Positions 17,013 through 25,840 of a stretch of 64,000 nucleotides of DNA are shown one piece after another (position 1 is the first letter of the stretch; each line of letters opens with the position of its first letter). A program made the position numbers and the translations under genes. Source of the DNA: Fabrea salina. Its lineage: Eukaryota > Ciliophora > Heterotrichea > Heterotrichida > Fabreidae. The notes beneath the pieces were generated by a model. That model was not told where the DNA came from. It worked only from the letters and a program-made list of their open reading frames with translations, and did no database searches. Location: the NCBI GenBank assembly GCA_022984795.1, contig JALIHJ010000042.1:168501-232500 (forward strand), in the 5' to 3' direction.

Positions 17013-18265
17013 TCATATTAAGTTAACTGAGTAGTGCGAGGACTGCTCGCTTCTTAAAGTCGAAACTTCCTTTGCCGTTTTAAGGTTCCAGATTCTAACT
17101 GAGTAGTCTCTGTAAGTGCTTGAGGAAACCAAGTACTGGCTGTCACTTGACAAACTCACTGATAAAACTTTTTCAGAGTGACCATTGAGTGTCAGAATTC
17201 TTTGTCCAGTGGCAACTCTCCACGCTTTAATGGTTTTGTCATCTCCTGCAGACACTATGAACTGCTCATTGCTAGAAATAACAACTGAGTTCACAGTTTC
17301 ACTATGACCTCTTAAGACTTTGTTCTGCTGTCCGGCCCAGATCCTAACTGTTTTGTCGCAGCTTCCTGAAACTAAGAAGCTGTCACTGTTTGAGATTGCT
17401 AAACAAGTCACAGATTCATTGTGGCCCTCTAGGTTCTGAGTTTGCTGCCCGTTCCACACCTTAATGGTTTGTCACGGCTTCCAGAAGCTATGAAGTTGCC
17501 TCCTCTTGAAATAGCCACTGCATTCACAGGGCCAGTGTTCCCCTCTAGAACTTGAGTCTGCACTCCAGCGTTCAAGTTCCGAACCCTAATGGTTTTGTCG
17601 TTGCTTCCAGACACCACAAAGTCATTTCCGCTAGAAATAACTACTGAGTTGACTTTGTCCGTGTGGCCTTTTAAAACTAAAGACTGCTGCCAAGTGTTGA
17701 GGTTCCACACCCTCACAGTTCTATCTTCACTTCCAGATACAATAAACTGCTTGCTATTAGACACAGCTATTGACCTTACTGCTTTTTCGTGGCCTTCTAT
17801 TGTTTTAAACTTCTTTCCGCCTTTCCAAGTTACTATTTTGCCTCCAGAACCACTTGAAAGTACCAAAGAGTTAAGTTGCAGCAGTAAGTCTTCGAGCTAG
17901 TCTAAGTCTTTGCTTTGTGACTGTTCGAGGTTGCTTAGTTCTTTGAATGCTTGATTGTAAATAGTTTTTGAAATGTTAGCACTGAGTCGGTCGGCTCTTT
18001 TTTGGAAGTCTTCAAGTTGGGCTAGTTGGAATGACACTAACTTTCCAATTTGCTCGTTTAAATAGTTTCCTCTTTGGATAAGTTTTTCTTTTTGTTGGGA
18101 AATTTGAGTGAAAACATTTGAAAACGAATTCACCATTCCAGCTTGGGTTAGTAGTTGCACAGAGTGGCTTTGTATCATGTGGCATCTCATTGTATGGGAA
18201 CACAAAAACTCCCGGCATTCACACTGTGCAAGAGGCTGGCAGTTCTGGAAGCAGTAACTTTCCAT
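17013..18265 (-). pseudogene. Zinc-module/WD40 family member, broken by a stop and a frameshift
   Basis: It is the third of three tandem paralogues. The frame starts MESYCFQNCQPLAQC and carries the family zinc module and helical region. It hits TAG at 17897-17899, exactly where the two sister genes encode Gln (KDLDQ). The frame continues after the TAG into propeller blades. Near 17467-17471 one base is missing from a T run (TTT here, TTTT in other blades), moving the rest into another frame until TGA at 17013. Read across both lesions, all seven blades are recognisable. No 15-nt intron could remove the TAG. Nucleotide identity with the neighbouring gene is very high (for example 17330-17400 against 18570-18640), so duplication is recent. 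A sequencing error could explain the base loss but not both defects. Confidence 0.75.
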
Positions 18266-18271
18266 TTATAG

Positions 18272-19513
18272 TTATATGAATTTGATTGAGTAGGGATATA
18301 CATTATCAGTTGTTTGAATTTGACTGGCCGTTTCAAGGTTCCAGATTCTTATTGAATTGTCTGCAGAAGCTAAGTACTTATCATCACTTGATAAGTTTAT
18401 TGATGAAACTCTTTCAGTATGCCTGAGAGCTAGAATTTGTTGAGCAGTAGCAACACTCCATACTCTGACAGTCTTATCTTCGCTTCCAGACAGTATGAAT
18501 TCCTCATTGTTAGAAATAACAACCGAGTTCACAGCACCAGTGTGACCTCTTAAAACTTGGCTTTGCTGTCCATTCCAGATCCTAACTGTTTTGTCGTAGC
18601 TTCCTGAAACTAAGAAGCTGTCACTGCTTGAGATTGCGACTGAATCCACATGACCAGTATGACCCTCTAAGCTTTGAGTCTCTTGACCATTCCATACCCT
18701 GACTTTATGGTCCCAACTTCCAAAAACTATGAACTTGTTATTACTCGAAATAGCTACTGATACAAAAAAGCTAGTATCTCCCCTAAACATTTGAGTTTGA
18801 GACCCAGTAGAAATATCCCAAACTCTTACTGTTTTATCATCTCCACAAGAAACTATAAATTCATCGTTACTAGAAATAGCTACTGAGTTGACTTGTTCAG
18901 TATGGCCAAATAGAACTCGTATTTGTTGAGCAGTGATTATGTTGAATATTCTAACTTTTTTATCAGAACTCCCAGTCACAAAAAACTCCCTGCTTTTAGA
19001 CACAGCTATTGAGTTTATCTTTTGATTATGTGCTTTCGTTCTTCTAATCTCTTCTCCGTTCTTCCAGACCTTCACATCACCTAATATATTTCCATAAATA
19101 ACTCCAGTACTCAACGCTAAAATAAGTTTATCTACTTGATCTAAATCCTTGGTTTGCATGTCTTTCAAGCAATAAAGCTCCTTGAAAGAATGATTGTAGC
19201 TATCTTGGGTCAGCTTGGACATGCCAGAAGCTATTTCGTTCATTCTTCTTTCAAACTGCTCAAGTCGGGCTATTTGAGAAGATACTAACTTTCCAACTTG
19301 TTGAGTCAAGTAAGTGCCTCGCTGAACAATATTTTCCTTGTATTCAGAAATCAAACCAAAAATACTGGGAAACGAATTCACTAACCCAGTCTCAGTCATG
19401 GACAACGCAGAGTGCCCTAGAATCATATGGTGTCCCATTGTATGGGAGCACAAAAACTCTCCGCACTGACACTTCACAAGAGCCTGGCAGTTCTGAGCAC
19501 AGAAACTCTCCAT
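18272..19513 (-). CDS. Zinc-module, helical region and seven-bladed WD40 propeller protein
   Basis: A 413-residue intact member of the family. Residues 5-34 hold an eight-ligand Cys/His module: Cys5, Cys9, Cys15, Cys17, Cys22, His24, His29 and His34. Residues 45-140 are helical (FGLISEYKENIVQRGTYLTQQ), recalling the B-box plus coiled-coil order of TRIM proteins. From residue 145 to the end come seven WD40 blades, each close to the pattern GHT-x-x-V-x-SVAISS-(N/S)-D-x-F-(I/L)-VSGS-x-D-K-T-V-R-(V/I)-W. The blades are far more alike than in ordinary WD40 proteins. The start ATG overlaps the stop of the upstream paralogue by one base (TAATG). No catalytic domain is present, so an adaptor or recognition role is likely, though the partner is unknown. 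Confidence 0.85.
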   Translation of the reverse strand: MESFCAQNCQALVKCQCGEFLCSHTMGHHMILGHSALSMTETGLVNSFPSIFGLISEYKENIVQRGTYLTQQVGKLVSSQIARLEQFERRMNEIASGMSKLTQDSYNHSFKELYCLKDMQTKDLDQVDKLILALSTGVIYGNILGDVKVWKNGEEIRRTKAHNQKINSIAVSKSREFFVTGSSDKKVRIFNIITAQQIRVLFGHTEQVNSVAISSNDEFIVSCGDDKTVRVWDISTGSQTQMFRGDTSFFVSVAISSNNKFIVFGSWDHKVRVWNGQETQSLEGHTGHVDSVAISSSDSFLVSGSYDKTVRIWNGQQSQVLRGHTGAVNSVVISNNEEFILSGSEDKTVRVWSVATAQQILALRHTERVSSINLSSDDKYLASADNSIRIWNLETASQIQTTDNVYPYSIKFI

Positions 19514-20760
19514 TAGCTTAATATTAAATTAACCGAGTAGACCCAAATGTTTTCATCCCTGAGAACTGAAACTTTCTTGTCTGTTTCTAAGTTCCAAGCC
19601 TTGATCAAATAATCCTTACAACTAACCCCGAAAAATACATAACCACCAAGCAAATTCACAGACAAAACATCACCTTCGCACTGCAGTACCTGAGTTTGTA
19701 CTCCATGTTTCAGAGTCCATAGTCTCACTGTCTTATCCTTGCTTCCTGACACTATAAGTTTGTCGTCGCTACAAATAGCTACTGAGTTCACAATGTCAGT
19801 ATGCCCTTCCAAAATCCTGACTTGGTTCTCCCAAATCCTCACAGTGCCGTCGTAGCTGGCTGAGACTACTGCTGTGTTGTTGTTTGCTATGGCTACTGAA
19901 GTGACCCAGCTGTGATGGCCCTGTAAAACCTGCACCTCCTGTCCATTCCACACTCGAACGGTTTTGTCCCAGCTTCCAGAAACAATGAAGTTGTCGTTGC
20001 TTGAAATAGCTAAAGCTACAATGAACTCAGTGTGGCCTCTTAGTGCTTGGATTTGCACTCCGTTTAAAAGGTTCCAAACCCTGATGGTTTTGTCACTACT
20101 AGCTGAAGCTGCAAACTGGTCGTTGTGGTTAATAACTACTGAGTTAACCTTATCGCTGTGTCCTTCTAAAACTAACATCCGTTTCCCAGTGGCCATGTCC
20201 CAGACTTTAAGTGTTTTATCGTCGCTTCCAGTTATAAAGAATTCTTTGCTGTGTGCCACTGCTACTGACCTCACTGAGGAAGCGTGGTCTTTAACTGCTA
20301 GGATCTGGCTTTCGTTCTTCCAGACCCTCGCTGCAGTATCGGGGCCTCCTGAAACAATCAAGGCGTTCATTTTGAAAAGGAGTTCCTGCATTTGGTCTAA
20401 GTCATTGTCGTGGGACTGCTTGATGACTGCTAGACTTTGAAATACTTCGTCGCAGGTGTTTTCAGTTAGTTTTGAGAGGTCAGTTCGACTGGCCTTTGCT
20501 TCAAAACTTTCGAGTTGAGTTATTTGGTAGGATATTAAGTTGTTCAGTTGTTCAGTTAAGTACTTGCTTCTTTCAATGATGCTTTGTTTGTACTCAGAAA
20601 TCAAACTAAAAACACTGTTAAAAGAACTCACTAACTCAATTCCAGGCATAGGGGAAGCTGAATGCCCTAAGTTCATGTGGGTAATCATTTTGTGGGAGCA
20701 CAAAAATTCTCCGCACTGACACTTTAGAATGCGTTGGCAGGTGTAGTTACAAGTTTCCAT
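19513..20760 (-). CDS. Zinc-module, helical region and seven-bladed WD40 propeller protein
   Basis: A 415-residue intact paralogue and the first of the minus-strand tandem. The zinc module is at residues 4-33 (Cys4, Cys8, Cys14, Cys16, Cys21, His23, His28, His33). A helical stretch with DNDLDQMQELLFK precedes seven blades (VRSVAVAHSKEFFITGSDD, VNSVVINHNDQFAASASSD and so on). The last blade is the most diverged and ends IWVYSVNLILS, the same tail type as its sisters (YSVNLI, YSIKFI). It sits 47 bp from the divergent decayed DUF229 gene. Confidence 0.85.
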   Translation of the reverse strand: METCNYTCQRILKCQCGEFLCSHKMITHMNLGHSASPMPGIELVSSFNSVFSLISEYKQSIIERSKYLTEQLNNLISYQITQLESFEAKASRTDLSKLTENTCDEVFQSLAVIKQSHDNDLDQMQELLFKMNALIVSGGPDTAARVWKNESQILAVKDHASSVRSVAVAHSKEFFITGSDDKTLKVWDMATGKRMLVLEGHSDKVNSVVINHNDQFAASASSDKTIRVWNLLNGVQIQALRGHTEFIVALAISSNDNFIVSGSWDKTVRVWNGQEVQVLQGHHSWVTSVAIANNNTAVVSASYDGTVRIWENQVRILEGHTDIVNSVAICSDDKLIVSGSKDKTVRLWTLKHGVQTQVLQCEGDVLSVNLLGGYVFFGVSCKDYLIKAWNLETDKKVSVLRDENIWVYSVNLILS

Positions 20761-20807
20761 TTACACAGTGGCTAAGCTTAGACTCTATAAAGTAGTTCTT
20801 ACTAATA

Positions 20808-22753
20808 ATGGTGCAAACAAAAATCAGGGTGATTCTGGGAGTTAATATTTTAGTACTGGCATCAATTAGTTTGTTTGGTACTCTTAAAAGCAAAGAAATA
20901 GTCACTCCAGACACTGTACACCTTAGAAGCTCAGAGTACTTTGAACCTAAGTTCTACATTGACACTCTTGATTACTTAGATCACTTCCAAATAGCAGCAC
21001 TCCTTCCTGCTACGGCTATTCTTTATCTAAAGGAGGAAAACTGTTTCCTTACAAAAGGTTTCCAAAATGTTCAAGCTTGCTTAGAAAACCTCCAAAGGAA
21101 ACATTGAACTTTACTACCAAAATGGATAATTGAACATGAGCAAAGGAAAGTACTTAATGGGGCCTAGACAGAACAAAACAATGTCGAGTCCTATTTCTGA
21201 GGAATGGCAACCTTTAGCTTACAAAGAACCCCAAAGATTAGAGCCTCAAACAGAATTTGCCTTAGGAGCCTGTGGAGAGGAATTCAACATAATGCAGACT
21301 TTTCCAAGGTTCAAACAAGAAGCCTACAACAGAGCTATAGGGGTTGCCAAGTCTTTGGAACTTAAAAAGGAAAAGCCTTTGCATATACTTATGTTGGGGC
21401 TTGACAGTTTCTCAAGGAGCCACTTCTACAGAAAGCTTATAGGGACCATAAGCTACTTAAGAGAACTAAGTTTAGAAAGCAACTGGGAAGTTTCTGACTT
21501 TACATTGCATAACATTCAAGGAGCAGACACCTCGGAGAACCTGTCTTTTTTCTTAGGAGAGTACTTCCAAAAAGGCTCACTAGGCGGAGAACCTATTTGG
21601 AACTTACTTAGAAGCAAAGGCTTCGTAACTATGATGGGGTTTGACTCTTGTACTTACAAAATATACGAAACTCTAGGTGAAAATCCCCAAACAGACCACT
21701 TAGTTAACTCCTTTTACTGTGCACTCTCTAGAATAACTGACCTTCCTCAGCGTAAAACAGAAACCGCCCAGAAGTATGTAGGAGACCACATGGCCCATTA
21801 GTACTTAATGAATTACATAAGCCACTTTTCTAAGATCTACAAAGGAGCTAACCAGTGGATATACGCGCACTTTGACACAGCACATGAAATAACTGGGCAG
21901 CAAGGCCAAGCACTTGATGACGACTTAGTTGAGTTCTTGAAGAACTACTTCAAAGCCCACTCAGAGGACGCCAATGTAGTAGTTTACCTAGTTGCAGACC
22001 ACGGAATGAGGTTTGGGAACTTTGGAACTGACCCTGAAGCTATTCAAGAACACAGGCTGCCTGCTTTCTTTCTTTTGACTCCAAAAGTATACTGAACTCT
22101 ACAGACTCTCCTCTAGCACACAACTCGCAGAAACTTACTACCAAAGGAGACCTTAGGAGGTCCATATTCTTCTTAGTTAAGTGGCAAAGGAGCTAGACAT
22201 TCCCAGTGCTTCTCAGTACTACGACTTGTTTTCAGAAAGAATCCCTGACAACAGAACTTGCAAAGATGCTCACATTCCTGAGTGGTTTTGCTGCACCAAC
22301 GTAATGAACCCTATATCTTCAAAAGTCTACTTACCTAGGAGATTGTATAGTGACGAGCACAGGGAGATGCGTGACGTCCTTGATACTATAGCTCACCAGA
22401 TGGTGCTTGAGATGAACGAAAGTACTTTACCTGCCGAAGAACTATGCAGAAGACTTGAATTTGGTAAAACAAGAGCTGCACTCTACAGAGAGTTGGACTC
22501 TTCCAGTGTTTTGTTTAGAGTTGTGATCAGTGTAAGGCAAAACACTCTTCCTAGATTCGATGCTTGGGTTATAACTTCAGGTACTAATGGTACTGGGTTG
22601 TTTCCAATCACTTATAAAGGAGTGACTGTTTATGCTAAACTTATCTACACTGAAAGACAAGACTCTTTCAAAGGTAAGTGCGAAAGACTTGCTCAGTCTT
22701 TTGGAGTAAACCCTAAGCATTGCTTGTGCCGCAAAAATGCTTTGGACATTTAA
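20808..22753 (+). pseudogene. Decayed DUF229 (sulfatase-like) membrane protein gene
   Basis: Four frame segments together look like one DUF229 protein of the alkaline-phosphatase/sulfatase superfamily. An N-terminal signal anchor (IRVILGVNILVLASISLFG) is followed by LMLGLDSFSRSHFYRK, LHNIQGADTSENLSFFLGEY, YLVADHGMRFG and the C-terminal Cys motif NRTCKDAHIPEWFCC. The frame is broken by a shift between 21060 and 21130, TAA at 21127-21129, TAG at 21799-21801, and shifts near 22087-22130 and 22180-22205. No 15-nt introns of the local type fit these points. DUF229 proteins have the metal-dependent phosphatase/sulfatase fold; their substrate is unknown. Heavy decay is unusual in this otherwise compact macronuclear DNA. 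Confidence 0.7.
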
Positions 22754-23604
22754 CTTTAAGATAACCGGGGTTTTTCAATAGTTATAGTCTTAGTTATTCT
22801 AGAGTCGAACAAAAGACCAAAAAAACAACAGCAGAAGAAATTGACAAGTTTTACCCAAGACACGAAGAGAGGCCTGAAAACGGTACACTGACGTTCCCAA
22901 ATCACGAAGATACACGAACGCCACTTTATAGGAAAAGAATGGTTGAAGAAAATGACAACCAAAAAACTTAAGAACGAGCGGGGCCTAGCTACAACAACCA
23001 AAAAATAATAAATAGTCTTAGTTATTGCATAAGAATTGGTTTTACGCTTGGAAGCTCGGTTCCTGATTCCCTCACTAGCCATTTTTAGGTTGTTGAGAAA
23101 ATTCAAAATCCCTTTTGACACACTCACTTGGCAGTTAAAATGGGTTTTAAGAAGCATGAATCATTCCTGAGCTCTTAAATACCCTGTGGGCTTTTGGGAA
23201 GGATCAAGTATCCACCCAGAAGAGTAATTATTATAAATAAACAGCCTTAGGGTGTGGAAGAATTGATTATTTTCTAAGTCCAAGACAACTAAGACTTAAA
23301 ACCAGAATTGGTCAGAAACCCTGGGGCAATCCCAATATGCAAGGACTTTGGGACCCCAAGGGGGAAAGCTGGGGCCGCCTTTTTTTTGTCCTCCCCGGGG
23401 TCCCCCCTTTCTTTCCCAAAGGGGGGTGGGGGGTCTCCTTTCCCCCCCCCCCCTCCCCTCCTTTTCTGTTAGGGGGGGGAGCAACCAGGGCCCCGGGCCC
23501 CCGCCGCGGGGGGGTGGCGCCCCCCCCCCTTAATAATCCAGAATTGCCATAAGTGGATACTTAACATTAAGCTTTTAACTTTACCACTTTATGATACAAT
23601 TAAA
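22754..23604. other. 850-bp gene-poor stretch with G/C homopolymers
   Basis: This is the longest region without a clear gene. About 22770-22975 on the plus strand is open without an ATG and its translation (AEEIDKFYPRHEERPENG) looks somewhat protein-like, perhaps a remnant. A 14-bp repeat (TAGTCTTAGTTATT) occurs near 22785 and 23011. 23340-23530 is dominated by runs of G and C. The last 50 bp return to A/T-rich sequence and lead to the next ATG. I see no RNA gene. Confidence 0.6.
23340..23530. repeat. Low-complexity G/C homopolymer tract
   Basis: About 190 bp of alternating poly-C and poly-G runs of 4-13 bases, including mixed GGGG/CCCC stretches. Nothing like it occurs elsewhere in the window. 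It could be a true secondary-structure element but looks more like low-quality sequence at an assembly junction. Short open frames in it are compositional accidents. Confidence 0.75.
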
Positions 23605-24947
23605 ATGGTTGTTGAAAAAATTGCTTTTCTGAGCCTCCTAGGTTTGGCAGCCAGCGGATACGAATGCACGCGATACGAATTCGCCGAAATCAAATCAGAT
23701 ATAGACATAGACCAGTGTGGGTTCTATGATTATTTGGATGACTTGTTCCTGGTAGACCCTAGCATTTGTGGAGGAAACACTACCTGTATGAACAACCACA
23801 CTGATTACAGCTATGATATTATTATTATTATTAAATCTTGTTACCGATCGGAAGGTCAGCTGTCTTAGCCCTATCTCCGAAGAGACCCTTCGTAGCCCTC
23901 GGTGTTCCTTGCCCTCATAGCATATATGGCAGCACAGCGTGCGCGGGATTCAGAGGTTACAGCTATGATATTGATATCATAGATATAATGACGACCTATA
24001 ATGGAATATACTGCATTGAATATCTGCCTTCGATCTATTACACTGGCTATAGATGCTCCTACCCAGGCTCAAAATGCAGTAATGATTGGGATTGCTATAT
24101 TTACCAATACTACAACTTTAAACCTCGAAAGGGTTGTAACAAAACCAAGAAGATCTGTGAAGGCTTCGAGAAAGATGAAGTATTTAAAACTCCATACGAC
24201 TCTGAAAATCCACCACAAGTATGCAATCCAGGTCTTTTCGCTAAGGAAAATGGTATGATCAATTATACAGAGACATACAAATGTGTCGACCAGTACAAAG
24301 AGGGTCATCAATGTTCAAAATCCTATCAATGCCCCAACGATTGTGTATGTGTGGATAGTAAATGCACAAAGATTGGTTCTTTAAATAATGGAACCAAATT
24401 CAATGTTACTAATTATGCCTACGAAGATCGTCCCTGGCTTGCTTGCGAAAATCTCCATTTGAAAAATCTGACTACTACTGGAGGTGTAAGTGAACACCAG
24501 TGTGACAATCCTCCAAAGAGCATAAATGGACAAGCAGCTGTATGCCAGAGAGATAGTGACTGCAAAGTGGAGGATGGTTCCAATACCGACTGCGACTGTG
24601 GACTCAGCGGAAAAATGCATTGTGAGCTAGCTGAAGGCGACCATTATTCATTGGAATTCAACAAATTCCACAAGCAATGGTTCCTTTCTCCTGAAGTTAG
24701 TAACTGTAACGCAATGGGAAGGTTTCATGATGAATGTATTCTCGATTACATGAGCAAAAACTTGTCTACTTACTATGACTACTACTACATCTTGAAAAAC
24801 AAGTACCAGCATATCAAAGACGCAGACGAAAAGCTTGTTAAAATCTTTGCTCCTAGAATCTATTCACTCAACCAAACCATCAACGGTGAAGATAGTTCCA
24901 GGCTGATTGGAATATTCTACGCACTTATGGTGCTTATCTTAGCCTAA
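23605..24947 (+). CDS. Cys-rich, probably GPI-anchored surface protein, interrupted by a 152-bp insertion
   Basis: The N-terminal segment (from 23605) has a signal peptide (IAFLSLLGLAASGYEC). The frame breaks inside an insertion flanked by two copies of TTACAGCTATGATATT (23805-23820 and 23957-23972). Removing one copy plus the intervening bases (152 bp) restores a single frame: the first segment ends ..NHTDYSYDI and continues with the DIIDIMTTYNGIYC part of the second. The joined protein would be about 397 aa with some 30 cysteines in short spacings (GHQCSKSYQCPNDCVCVDSKC, VCQRDSDC), several N-glycosylation sequons and a hydrophobic C-terminus (SSRLIGIFYALMVLILA) after a small-residue SS site, as in GPI-anchored proteins. 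It may be a surface or cortical-matrix protein. The base composition is more A/T-rich than in its neighbours. Confidence 0.7.
23805..23972. repeat. 152-bp insertion between 16-bp direct repeats (IES-like)
   Basis: Direct repeats at 23805-23820 and 23957-23972 enclose 136 bp that starts with ATT repeats and is otherwise more G/C-rich than the host gene. The offset of 152 bp is not a multiple of three, and exact excision leaving one repeat restores the surrounding open frame. The repeats contain TA dinucleotides, as required at the ends of ciliate internal eliminated sequences. An assembly duplication or cloning artefact is the alternative. Confidence 0.55.
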
Positions 24948-24997
24948 TAACTCTAACTATCTAGTCTTAACTTCACCTTTCCCGCCTATAATTCATA

Positions 24998-25840
24998 ATG
25001 GAAGATACTTGTACTCCTGAATGCAAGGCTGCTTGCAAGTCCTTGCAAAAGAAAGTTGCTAAACTCACTCAACAATTAAACGAATCCAAGAAAAAAGAAC
25101 AATCCAGAGGCCAAACAATTCAAGAAAGCCAGAAAAGAATTAGTGTTTTGAAAAAAGAACTGCAAAAAGCCAAAGAAGACCATGAAAAACAACTCAAAGA
25201 ACTAGGTAGAATTGAGCGAGAAAGAATATCCTTCCGCAAAAAGCTAACTGAGAAGTCTAAAGACCTAGAAATACAACCCAATCAGAAGATCGAAAACCAA
25301 AGAATTCAAACACTGAAGACCAGAATTAAGTCTTTGGTTGACGAATTTAAAAGCCGCAAAGTCCACCCAGAAGAGATACAACTACTTGTGTTGGAAATGG
25401 ATGAACTAGACTTAGAAAAAGCATACTGCTTGCATTACTTAGGGTTTCTGTATGGTAAAATCGAACACTACGGTAAAGCGGAGCAGTGCTGCTTGAGAAG
25501 TCTCAGAATCAGAGAAGCTTTAATTCCTCAGAGTAAGGACTTAGCAGCTACATACAACAACTTAGGGCTCATTTACTACAACACAAGCAACTACTCCAAG
25601 GCAGAAGATTACTACCTTAGATCTCTGGGAATCCAAGAGACTATAATTCCTGGCAGCGCTACTTTAGCTGCGGTGTATAACAACTTAGGACTCCTTTATG
25701 AAAACATAAAGGACTACTCCAAATCAGAAAACTACTACACAAAAAGCCTAAAAATCAAAGAAACAATCAATTCCCCTACTGTGGAAACTACGCGCAACAG
25801 CTTAAGATTGGTACTTGATTCAGTAATCAATAGAAGTTGA
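24998..25840 (+). CDS. Coiled-coil protein with kinesin-light-chain-type TPR repeats
   Basis: A 280-residue protein. It starts with a Cys cluster (DTCTPECKAACK), then a coiled coil to about residue 110 (QQLNESKKKEQSRGQTIQE, KELQKAKEDHEKQLKEL). Then come three tetratricopeptide repeats of the 42-residue KLC type, each with the signature A-x-x-Y-N-N-L-G-L-x-Y, S/D-Y-S-K-A-E-x-Y-Y-x-(R/K)-S-L. Such TPRs bind peptide partners in cargo adaptors and signalling scaffolds. The order coiled coil then TPR matches kinesin light chains, but the protein is only half their length. It ends in TGA, one of only two genes here to do so. Confidence 0.78.
   Translation: MEDTCTPECKAACKSLQKKVAKLTQQLNESKKKEQSRGQTIQESQKRISVLKKELQKAKEDHEKQLKELGRIERERISFRKKLTEKSKDLEIQPNQKIENQRIQTLKTRIKSLVDEFKSRKVHPEEIQLLVLEMDELDLEKAYCLHYLGFLYGKIEHYGKAEQCCLRSLRIREALIPQSKDLAATYNNLGLIYYNTSNYSKAEDYYLRSLGIQETIIPGSATLAAVYNNLGLLYENIKDYSKSENYYTKSLKIKETINSPTVETTRNSLRLVLDSVINRS

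Noticed and set aside
21069-21084. A 16-nt GT..AG stretch that shifts the DUF229 frame correctly
   Set aside because: It leads straight into TAA at 21127, has no A at the branch position and does not resemble the four real introns.
22181-22196. A second 16-nt GT..AG candidate intron in the DUF229 gene
   Set aside because: Its removal gives the wrong frame for the conserved C-terminal part.
22756-23157. A 133-codon minus-strand frame
   Set aside because: The translation is hydrophobic and irregular with no family likeness, and the opposite strand looks more protein-like.
23296-23552. Short open frames in the G/C homopolymer block
   Set aside because: They encode only Gly/Pro runs caused by the homopolymers.
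23805-23820. Resemblance of the repeat ACAGCTATGA to part of a common vector priming site
   Set aside because: Only ten bases agree, and the host-gene frame runs through the repeat naturally; a cloning origin is not needed, though it was considered.
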